A stretch of 64,000 bases of DNA from Nocardia brevicatena NBRC 12119 (GTDB lineage Bacteria; Actinomycetota; Actinomycetes; Mycobacteriales; Mycobacteriaceae), in contig NZ_BAFU01000243.1 of NCBI RefSeq assembly GCF_000308495.1, forward strand, positions 1-64,000. Direction: 5' to 3'. A program made the position numbers and the translations under genes. Below are positions 18,701-28,343 of this stretch, piece by piece (positions within the stretch are counted from its first letter, which is position 1; the number at the start of each line of letters is the position of its first letter). The notes beneath the pieces were generated by a model. That model ran no database searches and was not told the origin of the DNA. It worked only from the letters and a program-made list of their open reading frames with translations.

Positions 18701-19384
18701 CGGCCTCCCGCAGGATGTTTCCGGGGAGCAAGGCACCGTCGCCGAGGTCGCGGTAGAAACCGGCCGGCGCTCGGGCGGTCATGTGTAGGACGCTCGCCGG
18801 ACGGCCGCCTGCCTGGACCGCGGAATCAGTGTAGGAGGCGTGCGGATTGGTCGAGCCGCGCGTGAGCAGCGAATCCGGATCGCCGTAGGTCCGCGCGAGC
18901 CGTGCGGCGGCACCACCCCCGGCGGTACCGGTGGAGAACCGGACGGTGCCGGAGCAGTCCGGGAAGGTAGTGCGCGCCAGAGCAATTCGTGTGTGGCTTC
19001 GGCATCTCGAACCCCGGCACCGACCAGGCTCGAGCGATGCAAGCCGATCTCGAGCACCGCGTGGTTGGCCAACTCCGGCGTCGCGGCCGGCACGCACGAT
19101 GGATTGACGGCCGATTTCCTTGGACCGACCTCTGCGCGACCCGCGTATCGGTGCTCCCAGCCCACCAGGGCAGGGCCGGCCGGTTCGACACCGATGATGC
19201 GTGAATCCACCGCAGGCCGGATCCACGGACCGCCGAACTGGTGCAGCGCCGCTGGTAGGTGGCCCACTACGGTGGTGTCGGAGATGGTCACGGGAACTGG
19301 GTACTTTTTGCCCTCGCTGTCCTCGCAGGCGCCGCGCTGCCCTGGCCCAGACCACTCCTCCGCCCGCGATCGCCACACCACCAA
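18700..19384 (-). pseudogene. Unidentified broken gene
   Basis: I do not recognise the product. The reverse strand keeps high-GC third positions through KKYPVPVTISDTTVVGHLPA, FGGPWIRPAVDSRIIGVEPA and NHAVLEIGLHRSSLVGAG. It then seems to continue in another frame as FPDCSGTVRFSTGTAGGGAA and ASYTDSAVQAGGRPASVLHM. A frameshift near 18975 is likely, and the 3' end is cut at about 18705 by the acyl-CoA synthetase/hydratase junction. No signal peptide or catalytic motif can be named. Confidence 0.3.
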
Positions 19385-19568
19385 CTCGTACCGGTCCGCA
19401 CCGCGCCCTCCGAGACTTGTCTACTGCCTGATCAGAATCAAAACGCTGACTACGCGACAACGGTTTTCCGACCCGACCTGTCGGATGCAGTAGATATCGT
19501 ATTCGTATAACCACAAACAGGCATGGGGCCATGTGGAGGGTGTGGATCGTGCCGCCGGGCACTGCGGG

Positions 19569-21092
19569 CTAATATTCGGGGAGAGAGCCGGGGTCGGGCC
19601 TGCAGGTGATGTCGGTATCGGGGAGGCTGCCGTCGCGGAAGTAGGTGTTGACGATCTCGCTCACGCAGCGGCTCAGGTCGGCGCGGAGGACACCGTGAAC
19701 GCGGGTGTCTGCCAACGTGACCATTCGTGACGCTGTCAGGTCCTCGTGTAGTGCAAGACCTTGCTGGTAGGGAGTGCGGGTGTCGCGGGTCGCCTGCAGG
19801 ATCAGGGCCGGTGTCGAGTTGCGCACAGCGGTGGGTGGCTCGATCGGGTCCGGCCAGAACGCGCACGCGGTGATGTTGTTGGCGAACGCACCGAACACCG
19901 GTTGGGTCGCCCGGACGCTTTCGATGTTGCGGTGATACCAGGCCGGATCTCGAGGTGCGGCCTTGTCGCCGCACAGGACTGCGGCCATGCCCGAGGCGTT
20001 CAGCGGAACGGGGCCGCTGATCTTCGTTTTCAGCTGCTCCATGTCGATGGGCAGCCCGGACACTGCATCGGCTACGATCCGCACAACCTCGGCGAGGTCG
20101 GCGTTCTTCTGCGGATTGGACAACAGCGCCAACAGCATCATCGGTACGGTGTGTTCATCGATGAGATAGCCGTTGCCGATGACCGGGTGCGTGGCGGCAC
20201 GTCGGATCATGTCCTCGACAAAGGCTCGGACCTGCGGTCCACTGCTACCGAAGTGGTAGTCGGCGTCGCGGCGGGCCGCCCAGATCGCCCAGTCGTCGAG
20301 CCCGGCCTCGTTGACGGCGCCCATATCCTGGTACGTGCCGATCCAGTAGCGGTCCGGGTCGATGGCGCTGTCCAGCACCATCCGGTCACTGTGCTGAGGG
20401 AACATCTGCATGTACACCGCGCCCAGGTAGGTGCCGTAGGAGCCGCCGTAATAGTTGAGCTCGCGTTCACCGAATACACCGCGGATGATATCCATGTCCC
20501 GGGCGGTATTGCGGGTGGTGATGTGGCGGGCCTTCTCGGGATCGGGTGCTACGCAGGAAGCCGCGAGCGCGGCGGCCAGGGTGGCGTCGCGCGCGAAGCC
20601 GAAGGCGTCGAAACCGGCCGAGAACAACATGGTGGGCAGCGGCAGCGCACAATTCACCTGGTCCGATCGGCCGATACCACGCGGGTCCATGCCGATCAGG
20701 TCGTATCGGGCACGGACATCCGGTGTGAGCAGGTCCCGGAGGTTGGCCGTCATGCTCAGGCCCGGACCGCCCGGACCGCCGGGGTTGGACAACATGATCC
20801 CGCGTCTATGGGCCGGATCGGTAGCCGGGATGCGCGAGATCGCCACGGTCAGCGTGCGTGAGTCCGGTCGGTTGTAGTCGAGCGGTACGACAACGCCCGC
20901 GCACTGAGCCCCCGCACCATCGAGAACCGCGTCGTTACACGGCTTCCAGTCCAGCTGCTGGTGATAGAACGACTCCAGCCCAGCCGGGATGTCATCGACC
21001 TGGTTGGCGCTCGCCGACCCCATGGGCAATGTGGCGAATGCGGCCGCCGTTATAACCGCCGGCACGAGCCATCGAATCCATCGAATCGGCAT
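19569..21092 (-). CDS. Exported alpha/beta hydrolase, TAP/SlpD family (tripeptidyl aminopeptidase-like)
   Basis: A 507-residue secreted serine hydrolase. ATG 21092 has GGAG six bases upstream; an in-frame ATG at 21125 is less likely. The Sec signal is MPIRWIRWLVPAVITAAAFA with cleavage after ASA. The oxyanion region LSNPGGPGGPGLS, nucleophile elbow YYGGSYGTYLGA (Ser), acid ATRDTRTPYQ (Asp) and DTRVHGVLR (His) form a complete triad, and the C-terminal third is the TAP-like domain. Cysteines in WKPCNDAV, AQCAGV, CALPL and ITCRPD suggest disulfides. Relatives release N-terminal tripeptides or hydrolyse esters outside the cell. It stands alone, about 100 bases from a degraded region. Confidence 0.87.
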   Translation of the reverse strand: MPIRWIRWLVPAVITAAAFATLPMGSASANQVDDIPAGLESFYHQQLDWKPCNDAVLDGAGAQCAGVVVPLDYNRPDSRTLTVAISRIPATDPAHRRGIMLSNPGGPGGPGLSMTANLRDLLTPDVRARYDLIGMDPRGIGRSDQVNCALPLPTMLFSAGFDAFGFARDATLAAALAASCVAPDPEKARHITTRNTARDMDIIRGVFGERELNYYGGSYGTYLGAVYMQMFPQHSDRMVLDSAIDPDRYWIGTYQDMGAVNEAGLDDWAIWAARRDADYHFGSSGPQVRAFVEDMIRRAATHPVIGNGYLIDEHTVPMMLLALLSNPQKNADLAEVVRIVADAVSGLPIDMEQLKTKISGPVPLNASGMAAVLCGDKAAPRDPAWYHRNIESVRATQPVFGAFANNITACAFWPDPIEPPTAVRNSTPALILQATRDTRTPYQQGLALHEDLTASRMVTLADTRVHGVLRADLSRCVSEIVNTYFRDGSLPDTDITCRPDPGSLPEY

Positions 21093-21788
21093 CACATCTC
21101 CTGTCCGCGACATCTGTGTTCGCATCCTGTTTCCGCCGCTCGGACATTTTCGGGTCTCGCACCGGCGCTGGTGTCGTTTGCTGAAGCCGCCCCGGCGAAG
21201 CCGGAGCTCCCGGGGTCGTCACCCATGACTCACCACCATCACAGCGGTCAGGCCTCTGACACCTGTTTCTGCGAAGCCGGCGTAGCGCAAGGATCGCAGT
21301 CTCGTGCGGTAGCGGCGTTTGCCGGACAATGACCCGACGTGTCGAGGCCCGTCTTCGCACCGGTATCGGCTCCGTCCGGCGAGGCTTCTCCTCCACGCAG
21401 GTGGCCGCACCAGTTGTCGGCAACCCTCCGGTTGAGCCCGCCGGTGGGTCGGCAGGATGCCGCCATTGCGTTCGGTGACCGTGTCGTTACCGACCTCCGT
21501 CATTGCGACCAGCACCCCTCCTTTGTGAGCTTCCGATCAGCCGAAGCGGAACATGCAATCGTTATGTTATCGTCCATACAGTCGTTACGCTATCGTGATC
21601 TTGACTCAAATGTGACATAGCCGGTCAGCGCGAGCCCGGAGTACTTGCGCATTGGCCGGCCGGACGCGGGAGGCATGATGGAACCCGGGCAGACATTGTC
21701 GACATATCGGAAAAATGGGGGCCGGACAGCGTGTCCGGCTACCAATACATCCGGCCTGCCGGTCGACGGTGTGCGCCGGCAACCGGTG
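21093..21788. other. Intergenic region between two divergent exported hydrolase genes
   Basis: This 696-base stretch holds the promoters of the TAP-type hydrolase and the lipase. A reverse frame at 21248-21466 (72 codons) has fair codon bias but no recognisable domain or ribosome site. The part nearest the lipase (21550-21620) is AT-rich and contains the repeated site described separately. Confidence 0.4.
21559..21596. promoter_or_regulatory. Two spaced operator-like repeats upstream of the lipase gene
   Basis: TCGTTATGTTATCGT (21559-21573) and TCGTTACGCTATCGT (21582-21596) match at 13 of 15 positions with a 23-base period. Each has a partly palindromic core CGTTAnnnTATCG. They sit about 190 bases before the preferred lipase start (about 80-115 before its alternatives) in an AT-rich patch. 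Two tandem sites suggest cooperative binding by a dimeric regulator, which is not encoded nearby. Confidence 0.4.
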
Positions 21789-23006
21789 ATGCTTCGGCGG
21801 ATCGGTCGACTATGGCTTGCGATCCTCGCGCTCGCCGCGGTCATGCTGCCGGCAGCATTGTCCATGCCGGTCGCGCGGGCCGCAGTGCCGTCGCCTGACG
21901 AGGATCCTTTCTATGCCGCACCGGCCGACCTCGCGTCACATCCGAACGGAACGGTGCTCGGGGCACGGACGATCACACTGCTCGGCCTGCCGATACCTGT
22001 GGACGCGTGGCAATTACGTTATCGCACAACCGATTCGGAAGAGCGTCCGCAACTGAATGCGACGACGGTGCTGGTGCCACCGGTGCCTTGGGACGGGCCG
22101 CGGCCGGTGTTGTCGTACCAGGTGCCCGAAAACAGTCTCGACACCCGCTGCGCGCCGTCGTTCACCCTGCGCGGCGGACGCAACAGCACCGATATGGCAG
22201 CCGTCGCGCAGGATGCGCCGTTCATCGCGGACGCACTGCGGCGCGGATGGGCCGTCGTGGTCAGCGATTACGAAGGACCGCAGTCGCGGCTCTTCGACGG
22301 AGTGACATCCGGGCGTGGAGTCCTGGACGGAATTCGGGCTGCCCGGTCCTTCTCTCCGGCCGGGATCGATGCCGCGAGCCCGATCGGTGCCTGGGGGTAT
22401 TCGAGTGGAGCATTCGCCACGCTGTGGGCCGCGCAGCTGCGTCAGGAATACGCACCCGACGTGGGGTTCGTCGGCGTCAGCGCCGGCGGCGTCCCAACCG
22501 ATATCCCGGCCATGGCACAACGCGCCGACGGCGACGTGGGGGCCATACTGATCCTGCTCGGGCTGGCCCGCAATGAACCCGACTCCAGGCTGGCCGACTT
22601 ACTGAACGACCAGGGACGCAGCGCGCTGCGCACCGCAGACACGTCCGCCTGCGGTGCGGATCTGGCCCAAAAGTACCCGGACATCCACATCGACGACCTC
22701 GCTGCGGTCCCGAACTTGCTGGCGAATCCCGCTTTCCGCGACGCAGCCATCCCCAACGAACTCGGCGGCACCGTCCCCGACACCCCGCTCTACCTGTACC
22801 ACAGTGTCTCCGACGAGAAGATTCCTGTCGCCGGCTACACCGCCCTTGTCGATACCTACTGCGCCAACGGCGCCACCCTCACCGCGACCCACTCGCTGTT
22901 CCCGGGACATATCGGAGCAGCCGCGGGTGAAGCACTCGGCAGCATGAGCTTCCTCGCCGACCGTTTCGCCGGCACCCCGCAGAACCCGGGGTGTGTAGAG
23001 CAGTAA
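21789..23006 (+). CDS. Secreted lipase (LIP family)
   Basis: A 405-residue exported triacylglycerol lipase of the fungal/actinobacterial LIP family. ATG 21789 gives an ideal signal peptide (MLRRIGRLWLAILALAAVML, cleavage after ARA); ATG 21678, spaced correctly behind GGGAGG, would add 37 residues and cannot be excluded. The alpha/beta-hydrolase triad is complete: Ser in GAWGYSSGAFATLW, Asp in HSVSDEKIPVAGY and His in LFPGHIGAA. The lipase-specific segment DFEGP-type appears as VVSDYEGPQSRL. Paired Cys residues may form disulfides. It is monocistronic, and a second member of the family lies at 25.6-27.0 kb. Confidence 0.87.
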   Translation: MLRRIGRLWLAILALAAVMLPAALSMPVARAAVPSPDEDPFYAAPADLASHPNGTVLGARTITLLGLPIPVDAWQLRYRTTDSEERPQLNATTVLVPPVPWDGPRPVLSYQVPENSLDTRCAPSFTLRGGRNSTDMAAVAQDAPFIADALRRGWAVVVSDYEGPQSRLFDGVTSGRGVLDGIRAARSFSPAGIDAASPIGAWGYSSGAFATLWAAQLRQEYAPDVGFVGVSAGGVPTDIPAMAQRADGDVGAILILLGLARNEPDSRLADLLNDQGRSALRTADTSACGADLAQKYPDIHIDDLAAVPNLLANPAFRDAAIPNELGGTVPDTPLYLYHSVSDEKIPVAGYTALVDTYCANGATLTATHSLFPGHIGAAAGEALGSMSFLADRFAGTPQNPGCVEQ

Positions 23007-23089
23007 GGACGTGCGGTGCCGCGAACACCGGTGGCCGAGCTTGTTCGGTAGCTCGGTTCTGTCTCCGTCATACAAGGCCCAAAAATTTC

Positions 23090-23587
23090 AGTGGAACATT
23101 TCCTTCGTCGCCCCGCCAGAGAGTGTCCTCGAAGCCACACCAGCAGGCCGGCCAGATCGAGCATCCCGCGGTAAGAAGTGGCGGTCTTGTCGTAGCGAGT
23201 GGCGATCGCCCGATACTGTCAGAGCCGGTTGAAGCAGCATTCGACCACGTTGCGGCGCCGGTATGCCACAGGACCGAATACCGGTGGGCGGCCACCGGCG
23301 CTGCCCCGGCGACGCCGGTTGGCCTGCTGATCGGTGCGTTCGGGAATCGTTGCGGCGATACCGCGAGTACGCAGATGAACACGGATCGCGCGGGTGGAAT
23401 ATCCCTTGTCGGCCAAGACCCGCCGCGGCCGCTTCCACGACCGACCTCGACCAGGTTTCGGCATCCAGATCCCCGCCGGCACTTGGGTGAACATCGTGCA
23501 GTCGGTGATGTTGCCCGCAGTCGGCATGAGCGCCAACGGCCTACATTTGGTCAAGCGCAAGGTTGAAACCGATAGGATGTGCAGCAT
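23090..23587 (-). pseudogene. IS5-family (IS427 group) transposase, C-terminal half
   Basis: The DDE core from NITDCTMFTQVPAGIWMP through RPRRVLADKGYSTRAIRVHL, RGIAATIPERTDQQANRRRR and RRRNVVECCFNRL is readable, including the third-domain Glu. A TGA then replaces a codon before QYRAIATRYDKTATSYRGML, the normal end. The N-terminal half is missing. It is inactive. Confidence 0.75.
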
Positions 23588-23821
23588 CAGATATGCCGTT
23601 GGTAGCGTTGCCTCCTTGTGCGTGTCATGTACGCAACGAGGTGATAGCGTCAGCTGTGAAGCTTCCCCGGCGTTTTCGTCCCGGTTACTCTCCAGGGTGG
23701 CTCACTCTTTGAGAAGATGTGGACCTTCGCAGGTGAAGCTCGCGACAATTGTCCCGGCATGCCCGGCGTCCGGCTGGTCCGGTCGCCCGTGCGACGAGGA
23801 CCAGCCGAGGAGGCCGTGCCT

Positions 23822-24736
23822 ATGCAGACGAGTAGCAAACCCCGCCATCACAGTCTCGACGTCAAGGGAGTCGAGGTCTTCTATCGGGAGGCGGGCACAG
23901 CGGACAAACCCTGTGTGTTGCTGCTGCACGGCTTTCCGAGTTCGTCATACAGCTTCCGACATGTGCTCTCGCCGCTGGCCGAGGTGAGCCGGGTAATCGC
24001 GCCGGACCTGCCGGGCTTCGGGTTCTCCGGGTCGCCCGACGTCGACGAGTACGAGTACACCTTTGCCAACCAAGCCGACACCATCGAGGCGTTCCTCGAC
24101 CTGATCGGCGTCCACGAGTTCTTCGTCTACCTGCACGATTTCGGCGCGCCGGTCGGCTACCACCTCGCCACCCGCCATCCTGAGCGCATCCTCGGGCTCA
24201 TCGTGCAGAACGGCAACGCCCACGAGGACGGGCTGGGCAGCCAGTGGGACGGCGCACGGGCCTTCTGGGCCGATCCGTCGGAAGCCAACCGCGCCGCGCT
24301 GCCGGAATGGCTGAACTTCGACGGTACCCGCTACCAGTACCTGGGTGGACTGCCCGAGCGTACGCAGGCCCTGCACCCCCCGGAGTCGTGGTACCTGGAC
24401 TGGGAGCGAATGTCGCGCCCCGGCAATATCGAAGCCCAATTTCGGCTGTTCCGCGACTACGCCAACCACATTGCACGCTTCGACGAGCTGGCCGAGTATC
24501 ACCGCACCTATAAGCCGCCGTGCCTGGTACTTTGGGGCCGCCACGACCCATTCTTCGACGTGGACGAGATCATGGGCTATGCACGAGCACTCGACCGGCT
24601 CGAAATGCACGTCTACGACGGCGGCCATCTCTTGTTGGAGACCCATTCGCCCGAGTGCGCCGCGGAAATGCGGCACTTCATCGCCGATATCGCGGCCGAG
24701 CGCGCCGCGGCAGGCAACACCCGTGGTCAGCGCTGA
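23822..24736 (+). CDS. Alpha/beta hydrolase, haloalkane dehalogenase/epoxide hydrolase type
   Basis: A 304-residue cytoplasmic hydrolase. ATG 23822 follows AGGAGG at eight bases. The nucleophile is an aspartate: VYLHDFGAPVGYH matches the HDxG elbow of haloalkane dehalogenases and epoxide hydrolases rather than the GxSxG of esterases. The oxyanion motif is LLLHGFPSSSYSFR, a second acid lies in LWGRHDPFFDVDE and the catalytic base in YDGGHLLLETH. A cap domain with many Trp/Tyr covers about residues 135-215. Whether it cleaves C-halogen bonds or epoxides cannot be decided from these motifs. It is isolated between two transposase remnants, consistent with acquisition by transfer. Confidence 0.88.
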   Translation: MQTSSKPRHHSLDVKGVEVFYREAGTADKPCVLLLHGFPSSSYSFRHVLSPLAEVSRVIAPDLPGFGFSGSPDVDEYEYTFANQADTIEAFLDLIGVHEFFVYLHDFGAPVGYHLATRHPERILGLIVQNGNAHEDGLGSQWDGARAFWADPSEANRAALPEWLNFDGTRYQYLGGLPERTQALHPPESWYLDWERMSRPGNIEAQFRLFRDYANHIARFDELAEYHRTYKPPCLVLWGRHDPFFDVDEIMGYARALDRLEMHVYDGGHLLLETHSPECAAEMRHFIADIAAERAAAGNTRGQR

Positions 24737-24899
24737 CAGACAGCCACATAGGCGCGGCAACGCAACCATCGTGAGCAGATTGTTGGCATGAGCGCTTCGG
24801 GCGACGATCTTTCGTGCATTCCCCGCTAGGTCTAAAACTGACAGAGGTTGTTGACAATTCTGGCTCCTGATGGCAGGGAGTTCTTATGTCGGAACGTGT

Positions 24900-25560
24900 G
24901 TGGAGTGAGAGATCTGGTCAGGCGCGCGAACCGGCGTTCTGGCCGTTCTACGCCACACCGAAGAGGTCAGCGGCAACATCGCCGGACCTGCCGCTACTAC
25001 GGCACCAGCCGCAACGTCTCCTACCGGTGGAAACGCCGATATGAGGACGACGACATCAAAGGACTGGAAGACCGAGCCGGCGCGCCGGCGCACTGCCCGA
25101 ATACGACCCGGCCCGAAGTGATCGGCAAGACTATCCATCTGAGGCAGCACTACCACTTCGGGCCGCTCGAAATCTCGATATATCTCCAGCGCTACCACGA
25201 CATCTCGATCGACCGGTCCGCGGTATCGCGGCTCCCCGAGCGGCTGGGAACGAACCGGCTGCCGGCCTCGCAACGCTACAAACGCCACAGGCAACGATGG
25301 AAACGCTACGAGAGGCAACGCCCCGGCCATCACGTGCAGATCGACGTCGATATCGAGGAGACGTTCGCCGATCGCCCTCTTGTCGAGGTCGTGACCTCGA
25401 TGCCCGGCATCGGAGTCAGGACCGGCACCCGCATCCTGCTCGAAGTCGGTGACGGCACCGCGTCCGCCTCGGCCGGTCACCTCGCCTCCTACGCCGGAAT
25501 CGCCCCGATCACCCACTGCTCCGGCAGCACAACCACACCAGCTCGAGGCCCCTGCCCAGC
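24900..25560 (+). pseudogene. Chimeric transposase: IS481 N-terminal part fused to IS110 C-terminal part
   Basis: The first segment (about 24960-25350) matches IS481 transposases: CRYYGTSRNVSYRWKRRYED, KGLEDRAGAPAHCPNTT, then HHVQIDVD just before the first catalytic Asp region. At about 25355 the reading passes without a stop into an IS110 C-terminal helix-hairpin-helix domain: VVTSMPGIGVRTGTRILLEV and GHLASYAGIAPITH. Neither transposase is complete. The open frame is an accident of a deletion between two elements. Confidence 0.7.
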
Positions 25561-25591
25561 ACACAAGACTATCCAGAAAGTTGGTGCGTCT

Positions 25592-26995
25592 TCAGCATTC
25601 ACTTTCTGCCGGGATGCCGCGCAGGCGCTCGTCCAGCCAGATCATGGCCTCGGGATAGCCGAGGCCCGCCGCGATGATGTGTTCGCCGAGCACACTGCGG
25701 TAGATCGCGGTGACGCCGAGTGAGCACTGCTCGCGGTAGAGGTTGCGCGCGCCCTCGGCCGGGATCCAGAACTCCTGTTCACCGTTGTAGATGTAGAGCG
25801 GCGTCGCCGACGCGAGCCCTGCCATCCGGGTCACCTCGTAGATGTCGTGTGCCAGCGTAGATTGCAGTGGGTCGGCGATATTCGCCGCGATATCGATCGG
25901 CAGCAGCAGCACGCCGAGCAGCGCGAAAACACTCGCGCACTGGTCTTTCATCGGCGAGGTTGTCACCCACTGGGCGAGGTGGTTCATCCGGGCCAGGATC
26001 TCGGGCCGTTCGCGCGCGATACCGAAGACGGCCGCCATGAACACGGCTGAGGCCAGATTACCATTCATGCTGCGGGCCAGGATCTCGTAGTCGGCGGGCA
26101 CCCCGCCGAGCGCCGCACCGACCAGTGACGGTGCGAGATCGGGCGCGTAACTCTCGATCAGTTTCACCGCGCCGTGCGTGGCGATCGCGCCACCGGAGTA
26201 GCCGGCCATCGCGAACCTGCTGCCGCCGAACTCATCCGCCCGCCAACCGCGTACCGCGCGCACCGCATCCAGTACCGCGTGGCCCGCGACGTAGGGCTCG
26301 GCGTAGGCCATCAGCGGGCCCTCGTGATCCGGAATGAGCACGGCGTAGCCACGCAGCGCGGCCAGATGGGTGGTGGGTGGCACGAAGTCGGTGAGCGCGC
26401 TGTCGAAAGAGAAGCCGTGCGCCAGTGTGTAATTCGGCGTGCAGTGACGGCCGAGAGCGTCGATCGGGAGGTTGTTGACCACCACCGGCCGCGCTCCGGG
26501 CACCGGTGAGGCGGTCGCCGGAATCACCAGCGTGGCCGTGGCGAAGGAAGGGCGATCGTGCGCGTCGGTGGTCCGGTATTTGAACAGCAAAGCCTGCTGG
26601 ATAGGCACAACGACCAGCGGCGCGGCCGACGCGGTGATATCGCGGACCTCGATCACCGCACCTGGGGCGAAGTCGGCGAGGTTCGATGGCCACAGATCGA
26701 ACATCGGGTCACCGACCGGCGCGGGAAGCACCGCCTGACGCAGCGCCGCCAGCTCCGGTGCCATGCCGTTCGTCTCCTCCATCGGTGCCGGCGCAATCGG
26801 CGGCGGCGGAATCACCTGGTCGATCCACTGCTGAATACCGGGCAGGATCGTGCCGCTCGCATCCGCGAGCGTTGGAAATACCGGCAGTCCAGGGAACGGG
26901 AGGCCGGGCGGTGCGGGCGGCTGGGCGGCAGCCTGCCCGGTGAGCAACAGCACGATGACGAGCAACGCGAGAGCGCCGGCACGCAAACATCTCAT
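25592..26995 (-). CDS. Secreted lipase (LIP family), second copy
   Basis: A 467-residue exported lipase of the same family as that at 21.8 kb. ATG 26995 begins a signal peptide (MRCLRAGALALLVIVLLLTG, cleavage near AAA/QPP) followed by a Pro-rich stretch. Nucleophile Ser lies in FAMAGYSGGAIATHGAV, an acidic residue in YNGEQEFWIPAEGA and His in VLGEHIIAAGLG. The segment IPDHEGPLMAYAEP corresponds to the family's oxyanion-side motif. The usual acid position carries Glu (GEQEF), which is less common than Asp. It likely hydrolyses lipid esters outside the cell. It is monocistronic, with IS remnants on both sides. Confidence 0.87.
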   Translation of the reverse strand: MRCLRAGALALLVIVLLLTGQAAAQPPAPPGLPFPGLPVFPTLADASGTILPGIQQWIDQVIPPPPIAPAPMEETNGMAPELAALRQAVLPAPVGDPMFDLWPSNLADFAPGAVIEVRDITASAAPLVVVPIQQALLFKYRTTDAHDRPSFATATLVIPATASPVPGARPVVVNNLPIDALGRHCTPNYTLAHGFSFDSALTDFVPPTTHLAALRGYAVLIPDHEGPLMAYAEPYVAGHAVLDAVRAVRGWRADEFGGSRFAMAGYSGGAIATHGAVKLIESYAPDLAPSLVGAALGGVPADYEILARSMNGNLASAVFMAAVFGIARERPEILARMNHLAQWVTTSPMKDQCASVFALLGVLLLPIDIAANIADPLQSTLAHDIYEVTRMAGLASATPLYIYNGEQEFWIPAEGARNLYREQCSLGVTAIYRSVLGEHIIAAGLGYPEAMIWLDERLRGIPAESEC

Positions 26996-27179
26996 GGCAC
27001 ACGCCCCTGGGTGCGACGTCGATACATCTGGCACCCGAGGAGATGCGGGTTTCCGTCCCCGGAACGTGCCCTGTCATACCGGGGCCAGGTGTTCAGGCTA
27101 CGTGACCGGGAGTCGGTTGCAGTGTTACGTCATAAGATTGAGACAACCCAGCCCTCCGGTTGTCCCTCTCTGTGACAGG

Positions 27180-27608
27180 GCCCCGTGAATTGGTCCGCCC
27201 GTTGAACGATTCGATGTAGCCGTTGTGCCACGGCTGTCCCGACGGGATGAACGCCAACCCGATCCGTTCACCGGCCCGATCCCGCATGGCGGCGCATGCC
27301 GGTTCGGGACCGTTGTCGCAGCGCAGCACCGTCGGATAACCGCGCTCGGCGGTTATGCGGTCGAGTTCGTCGATGAGCCGATCGGCGGTGATCGAGCGCT
27401 CCACCAGCCCGCCGAGGCATTCATGGGAGTGTTCGTCGGTGATCGAGACGGTCTCGACCGGACGGGGACTTCGAGGATATAGGACAGGCGGAGGTTTCGC
27501 AGAAGACCCGGAACCGGCCGTTATGCCCGTAGACGGCATCGGCGGCGACCCCATCCGGTGGCCACCCCCGCGTCCAGGATGCCGATGATCACCGACTCCA
27601 CCAGTCAA
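27180..27608 (-). pseudogene. IS3-family transposase core fragment
   Basis: Part of a DDE integrase core is readable: VSITDEHSHECLGGLVERSI, LIDELDRITAERGYPTVLRC, DNGPE (second Asp) and QPWHNGYIESFNGRTN with the catalytic Glu. The first Asp region is out of frame and the 3' end diverges after NGRTN. It is inactive. Confidence 0.7.
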
Positions 27609-27661
27609 GGTTTCACCAAAATACCCTGACTGTAGCGGTTCTCAGGTATTTCTGCCTCGAT

Positions 27662-27973
27662 TCAACGGTCACGGTCCCCGATCCACGACTCGGGCAAATA
27701 GAGCTCGCGATCGATCAGCGTCCGCCCGGATCTCCCGTCATAAGCCAGGAACACACCGAGCCGGCAGTTCTCCACGCAATCGGCCGTGCCGGAGTACTGC
27801 CGCTGAGCACCGGCCGATTTCATACCCTTCTCGAGAAACTCGGTCTCGTCCGGCACCAGAACACCGTCCGGGTAGGCCGGCGCCTCGCACACGGACGAGC
27901 GCAACCGATCACGCGACTCGTCGGCGTCCCACCGGGATCTGTTCAGCACGTGCCGCAGCCCGTCCGACCCCAC
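27662..27973 (-). pseudogene. IS701-family transposase fragment
   Basis: About 100 codons match the DDE domain of IS701-type transposases: GLRHVLNRSRWDADESRDRL, VPDETEFLEKGMKSAGAQRQ, CRLGVFLAYDGRSGRTLIDR and LYLPESWIGDRDR. The first catalytic Asp (DETEF) is kept; everything downstream is missing. Confidence 0.7.
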
Positions 27974-28343
27974 CGCCCCCGCGGCATCGGTCGGCTACCA
28001 TGATTTCTTGCGCTCCACCGGTGCCGGCAACCGGGTCGGACACGTCCGCACTCACCACGCCGAAAGGCCTTCAGCCGCAACATCTTCCAGCATAACCGGA
28101 CAAAAACCGCACTGCAGCACAACGGAATACAACTGTCGTGCTAAACCAAACTGAGTGCTGTGTTCGGCGACTGTACCCATCGCGGAACGAGAATTCAAGC
28201 GGTAGCATGGTCCGAGGTTGCAACAACGATCGACCTGGCTACCCTCGGTAGCAACGAATACCTCGAGCCGTACTCGAAGAGCCGATGTCACCCCCCTCAC
28301 TCATGCAGTAACTGTTCATGTCATTCCAATAACGGAGGGTTCC
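27974..28343. other. Gene-poor stretch upstream of the TPR gene
   Basis: These 370 bases hold no gene that I can support. The left half looks like unassignable transposon debris. The right half (28120-28340) is AT-richer and should contain the promoter of the TPR gene, whose ribosome site is GGAGGG at 28334-28339. Confidence 0.4.
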
